Part shown: one piece after another, positions 33,984 to 43,934 of the stretch
How the letters are laid out: each line of letters starts with the position of its first letter
How positions within the stretch are numbered: the stretch's first letter is position 1
Source of the DNA: Streptomyces noursei ATCC 11455
GTDB taxonomy: Bacteria; Actinomycetota; Actinomycetes; Streptomycetales; Streptomycetaceae
Length of the DNA: 64,000 nt
Reading direction: 5' to 3'
NCBI RefSeq assembly: GCF_001704275.1
Contig: NZ_CP011533.1
Location: 8,618,001 to 8,682,000 of the forward strand
Made by a program: the position numbers and the translations under genes
Notes under the pieces: model-generated
Seen by the model: only the letters and a program-made list of their open reading frames with translations
The model's database searches: none
Told to the model about the DNA's origin: nothing

Positions 33984-34116
33984 AATCGGACGCTTGGGGT
34001 GAGTGGCGAAGGCGGCGGTGGCGTGGCGTTGGGGTGGTGTCCGGCACGGCGCGGTGGCGGTCCGCCGTACCGGACACCACTCTCAGCCTGTCGACACGGG
34101 GTGTGTCGGGCGCCGT

Positions 34117-34749
34117 CTACGGGCGGTAGACGCAGGCCGCGAGCCCTGAGTGCCGCCGCCAGCCGAGCGACTCGTACAGCGCGCGGCCCTCGTCGGTCGC
34201 GCCCAGGACGCCGAGCGTGGCGCCCTCGGCCAGCGCGCGGTCGGCGAGCGTCCGCATCACGAAGCCGCCCAGGCCGCGCCGGCGATGGGCCTCCTCGGTC
34301 TGTACCTGGTCGACGACCGTCGCCCGGCCGACCACGGCCATCTGTCCCTTCGCCGCGAGGTCGCCCCGTGCGTCGTGGACCCGGACGTGGATGACGTCGT
34401 CGGCGGTCGCCACGCTCGCGCGGTAGCCGGCGGGTGCCACCGGGTGCGTGGCCCGCAGGTCCGCGGCCATCAGGTGGCCCGACTCCTCCTTGTCCGCCGA
34501 CCAGCCCGCCGGGAGCCACGGCTCCGCGGTCTCCGTCTCCACGGGCAACTTGAGCCAGGTGTACGGGGCGGTCACCGATGCCGCGGCGGCGCGCACGGAG
34601 GACTCGTCGGGCGCGGGCAGCACGTGGCGGCCCACGTGGTCCGGGCGGCCCACGTCGACGTAGAGCCCCCAAGGGTGCTCGACCGCCCGGGGGCGCTGAC
34701 GCGAGACGACCCAGCCGGCCACCCAGGTCCTGACGAGTTCCGCCACCAT
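34117..34749 (-). CDS. GNAT-family N-acetyltransferase
   Basis: 210 residues. The acetyl-CoA motif A is VQTEEAHRRRGLGGFVMRTL, followed by ATLGVLGATDEGRALYESLG, the usual C-terminal GNAT helix and strand. The N-terminal half (VGRPDHVGRHVLPAPDES) is a less conserved substrate domain. It lies 148 nt upstream of the KASIII gene on the same strand, so it might belong to that unit. The acceptor is unknown. Confidence 0.88.
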   Translation of the reverse strand: MVAELVRTWVAGWVVSRQRPRAVEHPWGLYVDVGRPDHVGRHVLPAPDESSVRAAAASVTAPYTWLKLPVETETAEPWLPAGWSADKEESGHLMAADLRATHPVAPAGYRASVATADDVIHVRVHDARGDLAAKGQMAVVGRATVVDQVQTEEAHRRRGLGGFVMRTLADRALAEGATLGVLGATDEGRALYESLGWRRHSGLAACVYRP

Positions 34750-34759
34750 CGAACCCTCC

Positions 34760-34796
34760 CAAGTAAGTGGTACTCAATGGCAGTGAATATTACTTG
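34760..34796. promoter_or_regulatory. AT-rich inverted repeat upstream of GNAT gene
   Basis: CAAGTAA (34760-34766) pairs with TTACTTG (34790-34796), with a 23-nt spacer rich in A and T. It lies 11 nt upstream of the GNAT start and 150 nt upstream of the Clp gene. A repressor site for the GNAT gene is possible. Confidence 0.3.
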
Positions 34797-34948
34797 TTCG
34801 GACGGGTGTGCGAAAGTCCGTTTGTCGCGGCGGACCGTCCCTCCGGTCGCTGCCCTCCGCGACCCGGCGAAGAATTGGCCGGGTACGGGCAATAGACGAC
34901 GGCAGGCGGCGCACCACCAAGGCGCTGCGCGCCGGACGGGTGGTTACG

Positions 34949-37438
34949 GTGACGACTTCGCCCTTCGGGTCCAGCGACCCGTTCTCCGACCTCTTCGACC
35001 GCTTCTTCGGCATGAGCCCGGCGGCCTCGCCCCCGGCCGTCCAACGCGTCCCCATCGGTCGACTGCTCAGCGACTCCGCCCACGAACTGCTCGCCGCGGC
35101 GGGCAGCCGCGCCGCCGAGGACGGCTCCGACCTCGACACCGTCCATCTGCTGTGGGCCGCCACCCAGGTGCCCGCCGCCCGGCAGATCCTGGAACAGGCC
35201 GACGCCGACCCCGACCAACTGGCCGAGGACATCGGCCGACGACTGCCCTCCGGCACCGGCAACGGAGAGCCCGCGCTCACCCCCGCGGCCAAACGCGCCC
35301 TGCTCGCCGCCCACGCCCGCTCCCAGGCCGCCGGAGCCTCCTACATCGGCCCCGAGCACATCCTCGCCGCGCTCCTGGAGGACCCCCACTCCGGCCTCAC
35401 CCAGGCCCTCGGCGCCGAGGGCGCCCTGGACGGCGGCGCCGGCCGCACCGCCCGGCAGCCCGCCCAGGGCGGCCACGGCGACACCCCGACCCTGGACGCA
35501 TACGGGCGGGACCTCACCGACGAGGCGCGCGGCGGGAAACTCGACCCGGTCGTCGGCCGGGCCGCCGAGATCCAGCAGACCGTCGAGGTGCTCTCCCGGC
35601 GGACGAAGAACAACCCGGTCCTCATCGGCGACCCCGGCGTCGGCAAGACCGCGATCGTCGAAGGGCTCGCCCAGCGGATCGTCGCCGAGGAGGTGCCCAA
35701 GGCCCTCCGCGACCGTCGGGTGGTCTCCCTCGACCTCGCCGGGATGGTCGCCGGCTCCAAGTACCGGGGCGAGTTCGAGGAGCGGCTCAAGAAGGTGATC
35801 GACGAGGTCACCCGCTCCGAGAAGGGCATCATCCTCTTCCTCGACGAACTCCACACCGTCGTCGGCGCGGGCGGCGGGGGCGAGGGCGCCATGGACGCCG
35901 GCAACATCCTCAAACCCGCCCTGGCCCGCGGCGATCTCAGCGTGGTGGGTGCGACCACCATCGACGAGTACCGCAAGCACATCGAGAAGGACGCCGCCCT
36001 CGAACGCCGCTTCCAACCGGTCATGGTGCCCGAGCCCAGCGTGGCGGAGACCGTCGAGATCCTGCGCGGCCTCCGGGACTCCTACGAGGCCCACCACCAG
36101 GTGCGCTTCACCGACGAGGCGCTCGACGCCGCGGCCTCCCTCTCCGACCGCTACATCAGTGACCGCTTCCTGCCCGACAAGGCCATCGACCTGATGGACC
36201 AGGCCGGTGCCCGGGTGGGACTGCGCAGCCTGGACGGCCCCAGCGCGACCGCCGACATCGAGGAGCGGCTCACCAAGCTCCGCCGGGAGAAGGACGAGGC
36301 GGTCAGCACCGAGGACTACGCACGCGCCGCCGAACTCAAGGAACGCGTCCGGCAGGCCGAACAGGAACTCGCCGACGTCGACGAGGAGCGCGAACAGGCC
36401 GCCAGCGTCACCACCGAGGACATCGCCGAGGTGCTCTCCGCGCGCACCGGCATCCCCGTCTCCCAACTCACCGAGACCGAACGCGACCGGCTGATGAAGC
36501 TCGAAGAGGCCCTGCACGAGCGGGTGATCGGGCAGGAGGAGGCGGTCACCGCCGTCTCCCAGGCCGTGCGCCGCAGTCGCGCCGGGATGAGCGACCCCGA
36601 CCGCCCCAGCGGCAGCTTCCTCTTCCTCGGGCCCACCGGCGTCGGCAAGACCGAACTGGCCAAGGCGCTCGCGGGCATCCTCTTCGGCGACCCCGACCGG
36701 ATGATCCGCTTCGACATGAGCGAGTTCCAGGAGAAGCACACCGTGTCCCGACTCGTCGGCTCCCCGCCGGGATACGTCGGCTACGAGGAGGCCGGACAGC
36801 TCACCGAGGCCGTCCGCCGCAGGCCGTACAGCGTCATCCTCTTCGACGAGGTCGAGAAGGCCCACCCCGACATCTTCAACCTGCTGCTCCAGGTCCTCGA
36901 CGACGGCCGGCTCACCGACGCCCAGGGACGCACCGTCGACTTCCGCAACACCGTCGTCATCATGACCAGCAACATCGCCTCCAAGCGGATCCTGGACCAC
37001 AAGGGATCCGTCGACGAGATCCGCGACGAGCTGATGTCCGACCTCCAGGCGCACTTCCGGCCGGAGTTCCTCAACCGGATCGACGAGGTCATCGTCTTCC
37101 ACGCGCTGACCCGGAAGGACCTCATCAAGATCGTCGACCTGCTGCTGGAGCGCAGCCGGCGCCGGCTGCACGCCCAGCACATCGACCTCAAGGTCACCGA
37201 GCCCGCCAAGGAGTGGCTGGCCAACCGCGGCTACCAGCCGGAGTTCGGGGCCCGCCCGCTGCGCCGCACCCTCCAGAGCGAGCTCGACAACCGGCTCTCC
37301 AACATGCTCCTCGACGGCACCCTCAACCCCGGGGACACGGTGGTCGCCGACGTCGCCGACGGCCGGTTGACCGTGACCCTCGAAACGGGGCGGACCGGGG
37401 ACGCAGCGACCACGGAGCCCACCGACACTGCCTCCTGA
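34949..37438 (+). CDS. Clp/Hsp100 AAA+ ATPase
   Basis: 829 residues. A double Clp N-domain (about 25-150) precedes two AAA+ modules: Walker [10 protein letters not shown] and Walker [11 protein letters not shown] in D1; GPTGVGKTE and [10 protein letters not shown] in D2. A short UVR-like segment ([20 protein letters not shown]) replaces the long ClpB coiled coil, as in ClpC. I do not see the LGF/VGF loop used to dock ClpP in D2, so it may act as a disaggregase rather than a protease partner. Start GTG at 34949 is chosen for its spacing to GGGTGG. The stop overlaps a palindrome shared with the convergent P450. Confidence 0.92.
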   Translation: MTTSPFGSSDPFSDLFDRFFGMSPAASPPAVQRVPIGRLLSDSAHELLAAAGSRAAEDGSDLDTVHLLWAATQVPAARQILEQADADPDQLAEDIGRRLPSGTGNGEPALTPAAKRALLAAHARSQAAGASYIGPEHILAALLEDPHSGLTQALGAEGALDGGAGRTARQPAQGGHGDTPTLDAYGRDLTDEARGGKLDPVVGRAAEIQQTVEVLSRRTKNNPVLIGDPGVGKTAIVEGLAQRIVAEEVPKALRDRRVVSLDLAGMVAGSKYRGEFEERLKKVIDEVTRSEKGIILFLDELHTVVGAGGGGEGAMDAGNILKPALARGDLSVVGATTIDEYRKHIEKDAALERRFQPVMVPEPSVAETVEILRGLRDSYEAHHQVRFTDEALDAAASLSDRYISDRFLPDKAIDLMDQAGARVGLRSLDGPSATADIEERLTKLRREKDEAVSTEDYARAAELKERVRQAEQELADVDEEREQAASVTTEDIAEVLSARTGIPVSQLTETERDRLMKLEEALHERVIGQEEAVTAVSQAVRRSRAGMSDPDRPSGSFLFLGPTGVGKTELAKALAGILFGDPDRMIRFDMSEFQEKHTVSRLVGSPPGYVGYEEAGQLTEAVRRRPYSVILFDEVEKAHPDIFNLLLQVLDDGRLTDAQGRTVDFRNTVVIMTSNIASKRILDHKGSVDEIRDELMSDLQAHFRPEFLNRIDEVIVFHALTRKDLIKIVDLLLERSRRRLHAQHIDLKVTEPAKEWLANRGYQPEFGARPLRRTLQSELDNRLSNMLLDGTLNPGDTVVADVADGRLTVTLETGRTGDAATTEPTDTAS

Positions 37439-37450
37439 CTGACAGTCAGG
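37434..37450. terminator. 17-bp palindrome containing two stop codons
   Basis: CCTGACT-GAC-AGTCAGG contains the TGA of the Clp gene and the TGA of the convergent P450 gene, which are only 7 nt apart. The stem is short (7 bp), so terminator activity is uncertain. Confidence 0.3.
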
Positions 37451-38672
37451 CGCCGGCGCCCGCCCGCACGCCCGTGGCGATCGGCAGGTGCCGGGGCCCG
37501 CGCAGGATGGGACTGTGCCGGTACGGCGGGGGATCCTCGACCAGCCGCGGACCGTCCAGGCGGCGCAGCAGTTCGGCCAGCGCGACCTGCGTCTCCACAC
37601 GGGCCAGCGGGGCGCCGAAGCAGCTGTGGACGCCGCTGCCGAAGCCGAAGTGCCGGTTGTCCCGGCGGGCCGGATCGAAGTGGTCGGGGTCCTCGAACCG
37701 CAACGGATCCCGGTTGCCGGACGCGAGCATCAAGAACAGCGGCGCGCCCTGGGGGATGGTCACCCCGCCCACCTCGATGTCGGTCAGCGGCGTGCGCTGC
37801 GGCAGCATCTGGACCGGGGGCTCGTACCGCAACAGCTCCTCCACCGCCGAGGGCATCAACTCCGGCTCCCGGCGCAGCCGCTCCAGCGCCTCCGGGTGGC
37901 GCAGCAGGGTGAGCATGCCGTTGGTGATGAGGTTGACCGTCGTCTCGTGCCCCGCGATCGTCAGCAGGGTCAGCGTCGTCATCAACTCCGGCTTGTCGAG
38001 CCGCCCTTCGGGCCCGTCGTCGTGGACCAGGGCGGAGATCATGTCGTCCGCCGGGTTCGCCCGCCGCCGGTCGGCGAGGTCGCCCAGGTACGCGCCCATC
38101 GCCATCCGCGCCGCCATCCCCGCGCGCTGCTTCTCCTGGGGATCGTCGCCGGGGGAGTGGTCCAGGGAGGCGATGATGGTGTTCGTCCAGCCGCGGAGCT
38201 CGGACATGTCCTCGTGGGGGACGCCCAGCAGCCGGCAGATCACGGTGACCGGCAGCGGGTAGGCGAAGTCGTCCACCAGGTCGATCCGGTCCCGGTCCCG
38301 CAGGCCGTCGGTCAACTCCCGGGCGATCTCGACGATGTCCTCGTGCAGCGCGTCGACCCGGCCGGGGGAGTGCGGCGGGCCGAAGGGGCGCATCGCGAGC
38401 CGGCGGAGCCGGTCGTGTTGGGGGTCGTCGAGGGCGATGAAGGACGGCGGGAGGGCGTCCGGCCGAGCCGCGTCCGGCGTGCTGCGGTGCCGTACGTCCG
38501 AGCTGATGCGCGGGTCGTGCAGCAGCGCGGCGATCTCGTGGTAGGTGCCGACCAGATAGCTGCCGTCGTTCTGTTGCGCCACGCCGTGCTCGCGGAGTTC
38601 GGCGTAGAGCGGATAGGGGTCGGCGCGGTTCTCGTAGGCGTTGATCCGCTCCAGCAGGGTCTCCGTGGACAT
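37446..38672 (-). CDS. cytochrome P450 (second cassette)
   Basis: 408 residues. Motifs are TIAGHETTVN (I-helix), EELLRYEPP (K-helix ExxR) and FGFGSGVHSCFGA (heme loop). It is a close paralogue of the P450 at 9512 from the first helix on, with the same RMRPFGPPHSPGRV-type segment after the C-helix. It is the third gene of ferredoxin (40082), reductase (38725) and P450, in the same gene order as the first cassette but reversed on the chromosome. The substrate is unknown. Confidence 0.95.
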   Translation of the reverse strand: MSTETLLERINAYENRADPYPLYAELREHGVAQQNDGSYLVGTYHEIAALLHDPRISSDVRHRSTPDAARPDALPPSFIALDDPQHDRLRRLAMRPFGPPHSPGRVDALHEDIVEIARELTDGLRDRDRIDLVDDFAYPLPVTVICRLLGVPHEDMSELRGWTNTIIASLDHSPGDDPQEKQRAGMAARMAMGAYLGDLADRRRANPADDMISALVHDDGPEGRLDKPELMTTLTLLTIAGHETTVNLITNGMLTLLRHPEALERLRREPELMPSAVEELLRYEPPVQMLPQRTPLTDIEVGGVTIPQGAPLFLMLASGNRDPLRFEDPDHFDPARRDNRHFGFGSGVHSCFGAPLARVETQVALAELLRRLDGPRLVEDPPPYRHSPILRGPRHLPIATGVRAGAGA

Positions 38673-38724
38673 GCGCGGGGCTCTCCTCGTCAGGGCAGGG
38701 TGTCCGGTGGCGGCGGGGCGGTGG

Positions 38725-40092
38725 TCAGGTCATCGGCCGCAGCACGGCGAGGCGCCGGTCCGGCAGATGACCGGTGAGCGCGACCGTCGGGCCGTGCGAG
38801 AGCACCTTCGGGTCCGGGACGTCGGAGGCCACGACCCTCGGCTCCGCGGGCCGGTCGGCGGCGCCCGGCTCGGGCGGGAACGGGGCAGCGGTCTCGATCA
38901 GGCGCAGGTAGTGCTCCAGCCACTTGGCGCGGTTGACGCTGACCGCGGCGGTGATCCGGCCGCGGTAGCCGTAGACGACGACCAGCCGGCGCTCCTCGAC
39001 CGAGCCCTGGGCGATGGTGACCTGGTCCGAGAAGGTCGGGACGCCGACCGACTTGATGTTCAGGCCGAACTGGCTGGACCAGAAGGCCGGCACCGCCAGG
39101 TGCGGGCGCCGCAGCGGCCCGGGGTTGACCATGTTGTGGGCCGCCACCTCCGCCTGCTCGACGGCATTGCCCCAGTGCTCCAGGGCCAACATCTGGTAAT
39201 CGAAGAGCGGATGCGGGAAACGGGCCACGTCCCCGGCCACGAACACGTCGTCGGTGACGATCCCGTACATGTTGAACGCCCGGCACCCGGCGTCGCAGGC
39301 CACGCCCCGCGGGCCCGCGGCGAGCCCCGAGCCGTCCAGCCACTCGGTGTTGCGGACCGCGCCCAGCGCGACCACCGCGACCTCGGCGTCGATCCGGCTG
39401 CCGTCGGAGAGCTCGGCGCCGGTCAGCCGCCCGTTGCTGCCCAGGAGCGAGGTCACCGTCACTCCGCAGCGCAGATCGACGCCGTGCGCGCGCTGCAACC
39501 GCGCGGCGAACGACCCCAGCGTGCCGCCGAGCGCCCCGACCAGCGGTGCCGGCCCGCGTTCGGCGACGGTGACCGCCAGGCCGCGCTCCCGGCAGGCGGA
39601 GGCGATCTCGGACCCGGTGAACCCCGCCCCGATGACCAGGACCCGGCGCGGCCCGGCGTCCAGGCGCTCGGCGAGCCGGCTCGCGTCATCGACCGTCCGC
39701 ACGGTCAACACGCCGTCCAGTCGGGCCTCTTCGGGGTGCGGCCAGGGACGGGCGCGGGTCCCGGTCGTGATCAGCAGCCGGTCGAACGGCAGTCGCTCGC
39801 CGTCGGCCAGCAGCACCTCCTTCGCGGCCGGGTCGAGGCCGCTGGCGCGCACCCCCAGCTTCCACCGCGCGTCCACCGGACGGCGGGCCGGCAGGCCGAC
39901 GTCCGCCGCGGGCACCCGGCCCAGCAGCACCTGCTTGGACAGCGGCGGGCGGTCGTACGGCGGATGCGGCTCGTCGCCGACCAGGGTCAGTTCCCCGGTG
40001 AAGCCCTCCTCCCGCAGCGTCTCGGCCGCCCGCAGCCCGGCCAGGGAGGCGCCGACGATGACGATCCGCCCGCTCTTGAATTCACCGGACAT
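38725..40092 (-). CDS. FAD-dependent ferredoxin reductase (second cassette)
   Basis: 455 residues. VIVGASLAGLRAAETLREEG binds FAD, LVIGAGFTGSEIASACRERG binds NAD(P)H, and DVFVAGDVARFPHPL is the second FAD motif. It is nearly collinear with the protein at 8107-9480. The ATG at 40092 lies inside the ferredoxin 3' end, giving an 11-nt overlap as in the first cassette. It should pass electrons to the ferredoxin encoded upstream and so to the P450 downstream. Confidence 0.93.
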   Translation of the reverse strand: MSGEFKSGRIVIVGASLAGLRAAETLREEGFTGELTLVGDEPHPPYDRPPLSKQVLLGRVPAADVGLPARRPVDARWKLGVRASGLDPAAKEVLLADGERLPFDRLLITTGTRARPWPHPEEARLDGVLTVRTVDDASRLAERLDAGPRRVLVIGAGFTGSEIASACRERGLAVTVAERGPAPLVGALGGTLGSFAARLQRAHGVDLRCGVTVTSLLGSNGRLTGAELSDGSRIDAEVAVVALGAVRNTEWLDGSGLAAGPRGVACDAGCRAFNMYGIVTDDVFVAGDVARFPHPLFDYQMLALEHWGNAVEQAEVAAHNMVNPGPLRRPHLAVPAFWSSQFGLNIKSVGVPTFSDQVTIAQGSVEERRLVVVYGYRGRITAAVSVNRAKWLEHYLRLIETAAPFPPEPGAADRPAEPRVVASDVPDPKVLSHGPTVALTGHLPDRRLAVLRPMT

Positions 40093-40315
40093 CGGCACCG
40101 GCCCCCGTCCCGGCGCCCGCGCCGGCCTGTTCGCCGACGAGGATGGCCTGCACCGGGCAGGCCGCCGCGGCCCGGCGCACCCGCTCCGCCTGTTCCGCAG
40201 GCGGCGCCGGGGCGTAGAGCAGCGCTTCCTCGCCGTGCAGTTCGAACACCTTCGGGGCGAGGAACACGCACTGCGCGTACCCCTCGCACCGGTTGAGGTC
40301 GACCACGATCTGCAT
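40082..40315 (-). CDS. [3Fe-4S] ferredoxin (second cassette)
   Basis: 77 residues. CEGYAQC then ACPVQAI: as in the first cassette, Tyr stands where a [4Fe-4S] protein has its second Cys, so a [3Fe-4S] cluster is expected. The sequence MQIVVDLNRCEGYAQCVFLA is almost identical to the ferredoxin at 7908. The C-terminus is longer and rich in Gly and Ala. The ATG at 40315 is preceded by GGAGGA at 12 nt. Confidence 0.92.
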   Translation of the reverse strand: MQIVVDLNRCEGYAQCVFLAPKVFELHGEEALLYAPAPPAEQAERVRRAAAACPVQAILVGEQAGAGAGTGAGADVR

Positions 40316-40866
40316 TCCGCACCCATTCCTCCGCACGAGCCGTCGCTTCCGTCCTACTCGCCCTCGGCGGGCGGCGCGGGTGGTGGTGGGCCGGAGGGGT
40401 GTGCACGGGGAGTGAGGGGCGGGTGGTGCGGACCGCCGCCTCCGGGCGTCGGCCGGAAAACCGCGACGACCACCGCGGCCGGATTTCCCGGCGGCCGGTG
40501 AATATGCCCCGAACCCTTATGGCGCAGCATAGAAATACCGGACATCGGGAAGGTTGCGGAGGGCTGAAGCATCGGGGAACCACCGTGCCGGGGCACGGGG
40601 ATCACGGCGGATCCAGGTGTTCCGGAGGTGTTCTCCGGAAACTTCCGACCGGGGGTCGGACAGCCGGATCACCGGGTGGCCGATATCCGTATTGACCCGT
40701 ATTGTTCAGCGGTATCCATCATCGGTCGAAACGTGAATCACGTAACGTCTCGCGCGGAGTGCCGGAAAAATTTTTGCGATCATTTCAACCGAACTTGCCT
40801 TCCCCGTCCCGAGTATGAGATGGGATTGGGGTGGAACGTTGCCCTACGAACTGTGAGGAATCTCGG
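40316..40866. other. long leader/promoter region before the acyltransferase
   Basis: 551 nt between divergent units. Two adjacent hairpins are visible: TCCGGAG/CTCCGGA (40620-40638) and CCGACC/GGTCGG (40644-40658). An AT-rich stretch with a run of A and T follows at about 40770-40790, the best promoter candidate. No gene was found in it. Confidence 0.45.
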
Positions 40867-42072
40867 ATGCCCTTCGCTGTGCCTGGAACTCTGGCCGCAC
40901 CAGGGAAGGGGCACGGGAAATCCAGACTCTATGTCCTGGACGGTCTACGCCTGGTGGCGGCGTTGATGGTCCTGGCGTACCACTACATCACCCTCCGTGA
41001 TGGCTGGGGCAATGATCCGCACGCGATCTCGCCGACCCTCTACCACGTCTCCCAATTCGGTTGGCTGGGTGTCGAAGTCTTCTTCCTGATCAGCGGATTC
41101 GTCATCTGCATGAGCACCTGGGGGCGTTCGCTCGGCGACTTCGTCAAATCCCGGGTGTCCCGCCTCTATCCCGCGTACTGGGTCGGGGTCCTGCTCACCG
41201 CGGCCGTGCTCACCATCTGGCCGCACGTCCGCAGCGCGGACAACCTGGAGACGGTGCTGACGAACCTCACCATGCTCCAACAGGGCGTGGGAGTCTCCGA
41301 CCTCGACGACGTCTACTGGTCGCTCTTCATCGAGCTGAAGTTCTACCTGCTCTTCGCCCTCGTCGTGTACCGCGGTGTCACCTACCGCAGGTGTGTGCTC
41401 TTCTGCGGATTGTGGACGGTGGCCGGAGTCGTCGCGCTCAAGGCCAACAGCAACTTCCTGTCGGTATGGGCCATCGCCCCCTACTCGCCCTACTTCATCG
41501 CCGGCATCGCCTTCTACCTGATGCACCGCTTCAAGCCCACCCTCCTGCTCTGGGCCATCGTCGCGGTCGAATTCCTGCTGGCCCAGCACTACGTCCGCGG
41601 TCGCCTGATCATGAACGTCGGAGCCAAGGCGAGCATGGCGCACGGCTGGCCGGCACGGGTGGGCGTCATCCTGGCCTTCGCGGTGATGGCGGCCATCGCC
41701 CTCGGGGTATTCGACAAGGTGCAGTGGCGCTGGCTGGTGACCGCCGGTTCACTGACGTACCCGCTGTACCTCCTGCACATGTACATCGGATTCACCCTCA
41801 TCGACGTGCTGCGCAAGCACGTGCCGGCGCCCGTCCTGCTGCTCGCCATCGTCGCCTTTATGCTGCTGCTTTCCTACGCGGTACACCGCCTGGTGGAACG
41901 GCCCCTGGGTAAATGGCTGCGGGACGGAATTCAAAAGGGACTCCAGGAAATGCGCCGGAATTCCAAGAGTCAGGCGGCATCGGAATCCGATACCGGCCGA
42001 CGAGACCCGGAAGGCCCGTCGAACGCCGTCGTCGACACGTATCGGGTGGGAACGCAACGGCCGTCCCGGTAA
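40867..42072 (+). CDS. membrane acyltransferase, family 3 (OafA/YrhL-like)
   Basis: 401 residues with about 10 membrane helices. The catalytic Arg-x10-His of acyltransferase-3 proteins is present (DGLRLVAALMVLAYHYITLR), and VEVFFLISGFVIC is the next conserved block. DVYWSLFIELKFYLLFA holds the conserved Glu. It transfers acyl groups to sugars or lipids outside the cell. The cytosolic C-terminal tail is Ser/Arg-rich. GAGGAA precedes the ATG at 40867; a GTG at 40831 is also in frame. No partner glycan genes are adjacent. Confidence 0.93.
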   Translation: MPFAVPGTLAAPGKGHGKSRLYVLDGLRLVAALMVLAYHYITLRDGWGNDPHAISPTLYHVSQFGWLGVEVFFLISGFVICMSTWGRSLGDFVKSRVSRLYPAYWVGVLLTAAVLTIWPHVRSADNLETVLTNLTMLQQGVGVSDLDDVYWSLFIELKFYLLFALVVYRGVTYRRCVLFCGLWTVAGVVALKANSNFLSVWAIAPYSPYFIAGIAFYLMHRFKPTLLLWAIVAVEFLLAQHYVRGRLIMNVGAKASMAHGWPARVGVILAFAVMAAIALGVFDKVQWRWLVTAGSLTYPLYLLHMYIGFTLIDVLRKHVPAPVLLLAIVAFMLLLSYAVHRLVERPLGKWLRDGIQKGLQEMRRNSKSQAASESDTGRRDPEGPSNAVVDTYRVGTQRPSR

Positions 42073-42140
42073 TCCCGGGCCGGCGCCCGGCCGCACCCCG
42101 CTGATTGCCAGCCCGCCATGACACCGGGCACCCTTGCGTC

Positions 42141-42413
42141 ATGTCAAACGTACGACTCGAGGCATGGATCGGCGGGGAGTGGCTCGAGGTGGGCGCGGTG
42201 AGCGTCACCGTAGAGGACTCCGCGCTGACCCTGTCCTTCGAGCAGCAGCGGACCGAGGCCGGATACCGGAGCATGATCTGGGAGCCGCTGGAGCACTTCC
42301 TGCGGGAGTACCGCGACGAACCGGTCGTCGTGGTCCCGCGGGGCCGCACCTTGCCGGTGATGTACGCCCCAGGCGGGGCGGGACCTTTCCGGCTGGCGGA
42401 GGTGACGGACTGA
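42141..42413 (+). CDS. small hypothetical protein
   Basis: 90 residues: VRLEAWIGGEWLEVGAVSVT, FEQQRTEAGYRSMIWEPLEH, and FLREYRDEPVVVVPRGRTLP. It is a beta-rich protein with no recognised domain. The ATG has no strong ribosome site (an in-frame ATG exists at 42105), so the start is uncertain. It is convergent with the FAD monooxygenase gene. Confidence 0.6.
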   Translation: MSNVRLEAWIGGEWLEVGAVSVTVEDSALTLSFEQQRTEAGYRSMIWEPLEHFLREYRDEPVVVVPRGRTLPVMYAPGGAGPFRLAEVTD

Positions 42414-42442
42414 GCGACAGACGGAAGCACGGCGCTTCAGGG

Positions 42443-42469
42443 CCGTGTGCCGGGGTCCCCGGCGCACGG
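42443..42469. terminator. hairpin between convergent genes
   Basis: CCGTGTGCCGGG (42443-42454) pairs with CCCGGCGCACGG (42458-42469), with one G-T pair and a 3-nt loop. It lies 30 nt after the small gene's stop and 2 nt from the stop of the monooxygenase gene. Confidence 0.7.
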
Positions 42470-42470
42470 C

Positions 42471-43706
42471 TCACCGCACCGACTCGGCCGGTGGGCGCTC
42501 GCGCAGCGCGCCGTAGGCGAAGAAGTACGCCGGAGCGTGGTTCAGCCACCGCGAGGTGGTGAGCCGCTCGGCGACCCGCCGCGCCCGCCGAGGATCGCCG
42601 AACGGCGGCTGGCCCGCCAGCACCGGCTCGACGACCCGGGAGTGCGCGAACCGCTGCAGCGCCTGCGTCAGTACCGTGGTCGGCCACCTTCGGCGCTGCA
42701 CCGCGCGGACGTCCCGCAGGCCCACCGCTCCGGCCCGCAGCGGGCCGACCAGATGCCGGGCCGTGGCCACCGCGTCCTGCACGGCGAGGTTGATGCCGAT
42801 CCCGAAGATCGGCGACATCGCGTGTGCCGCGTCGCCGATGCACAGCAGCCCCGGACGGTGCCAGCGCCGCAGCCGGTCGAGCCGGACGTCCAGCAGCTTC
42901 ACCTCGTCCCAGGAGTCCAGTGCCCGCACCCGGTCGCCGAGCCAGGGGGCGGCCGAGGCGTAGTTCACCATGAACGCCTCCAGGCCGGCGGCGCGCCGCT
43001 CGGCGTCCGAGCCCTTGGGGATCAGCGCCGCACACTGCCAGTAGTCCCCGCGGTCGATGTTGGCGGCGAGCAGCCGGTCCCCGGCACCGCCCACCAGCCC
43101 GTGTGGATCGCCGTCGTGCCGCGGCAGTCGGAACCACCAGGCGTCCATCGGGCACCTGAACGTCCGCAGCCCGAGCTCGGGCAGGGACCGGGCGAGCGAA
43201 CCCCGGCCGTCGCAGGCCACCGTGAGCGTCGCCCGCAGCACACCGGTCCGACCGGCGGCCGTGCGGTAGCGGACGCCCGTCACCCGACCGCGTTCCTTCA
43301 GGAACGACGTCACCTCGGTGTCCATCCGCACGGAGAACGACGGCTCGCGCCGGGCCTCGTCGACCAGCAGGTCGAGCAGGTCCCACTGCGGCACCATCGC
43401 CACGTAGTTGAAGCGGCCGCCCAGCGCGGCGAGGTTCCCCACGGTCGTCAGCGAACCGTCCGGCCCGATCGGCAGTTGGACCGACGTCACGCGCCGCTGC
43501 GGCAGCCTGGCGAACCGCTCGCCGAGTCCCAACTCGTCCAGCAGTGCCAGCGTCGAGGGGTGCACGGTGTCGCCCCGGAAGTCACGCAGGAAATCCCCGT
43601 GCTTCTCCAGGACCGTCACCGCCACCCCGGCCCGCGCCAGCAGCAGCGCGAGCACCATCCCGGCCGGTCCACCGCCCACCACACAACATGTCGTCCGCTC
43701 CACCAC
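42471..43706 (-). CDS. FAD-dependent monooxygenase (PHBH-type)
   Basis: 411 residues. VVGGGPAGMVLALLLARAGV is the N-terminal FAD motif, GRFNYVAMVPQWDLLDLL holds the conserved region after it, and CIGDAAHAMSPIFGIGINLA is the C-terminal FAD motif. The plan is the group A aromatic hydroxylase without the third thioredoxin-like domain. It resembles Streptomyces enzymes annotated as FAD-dependent oxidoreductases. GTG at 43706 or 43703 are both possible; GGGAG is upstream. The substrate is unknown. Confidence 0.9.
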   Translation of the reverse strand: MVERTTCCVVGGGPAGMVLALLLARAGVAVTVLEKHGDFLRDFRGDTVHPSTLALLDELGLGERFARLPQRRVTSVQLPIGPDGSLTTVGNLAALGGRFNYVAMVPQWDLLDLLVDEARREPSFSVRMDTEVTSFLKERGRVTGVRYRTAAGRTGVLRATLTVACDGRGSLARSLPELGLRTFRCPMDAWWFRLPRHDGDPHGLVGGAGDRLLAANIDRGDYWQCAALIPKGSDAERRAAGLEAFMVNYASAAPWLGDRVRALDSWDEVKLLDVRLDRLRRWHRPGLLCIGDAAHAMSPIFGIGINLAVQDAVATARHLVGPLRAGAVGLRDVRAVQRRRWPTTVLTQALQRFAHSRVVEPVLAGQPPFGDPRRARRVAERLTTSRWLNHAPAYFFAYGALRERPPAESVR

Positions 43707-43894
43707 AACCGCTCCCTTCCACCACGTCCCGGGCCCGGCGCTTGCGCAGCCACCAGCACAGATACCCGGGATCGCGGCGGACATCAGCCGAGGTTCCCCC
43801 CATTCGCCGAGTGCGGCACGTCGCACCGTATCTGCCATATCGCCTTTTTGCCGCGCTTGTTGGGAACGCGTCCCATCAAATCCGCCTCTAGTGG

Positions 43895-43918
43895 GGTGTG
43901 GTCCGATCGGGCCACACC
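43895..43918 (+). promoter_or_regulatory. hairpin directly before a ribosome-binding site
   Basis: GGTGTGG (43895-43901) pairs with CCACACC (43912-43918). The loop contains the palindrome CCGATCGG. The GGGGAGGAAAG ribosome site of the secreted-protein gene starts 3 nt later, so the stem may affect translation or be a repressor site. Confidence 0.4.
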
Positions 43919-43934
43919 AAGGGGAGGAAAGAAA

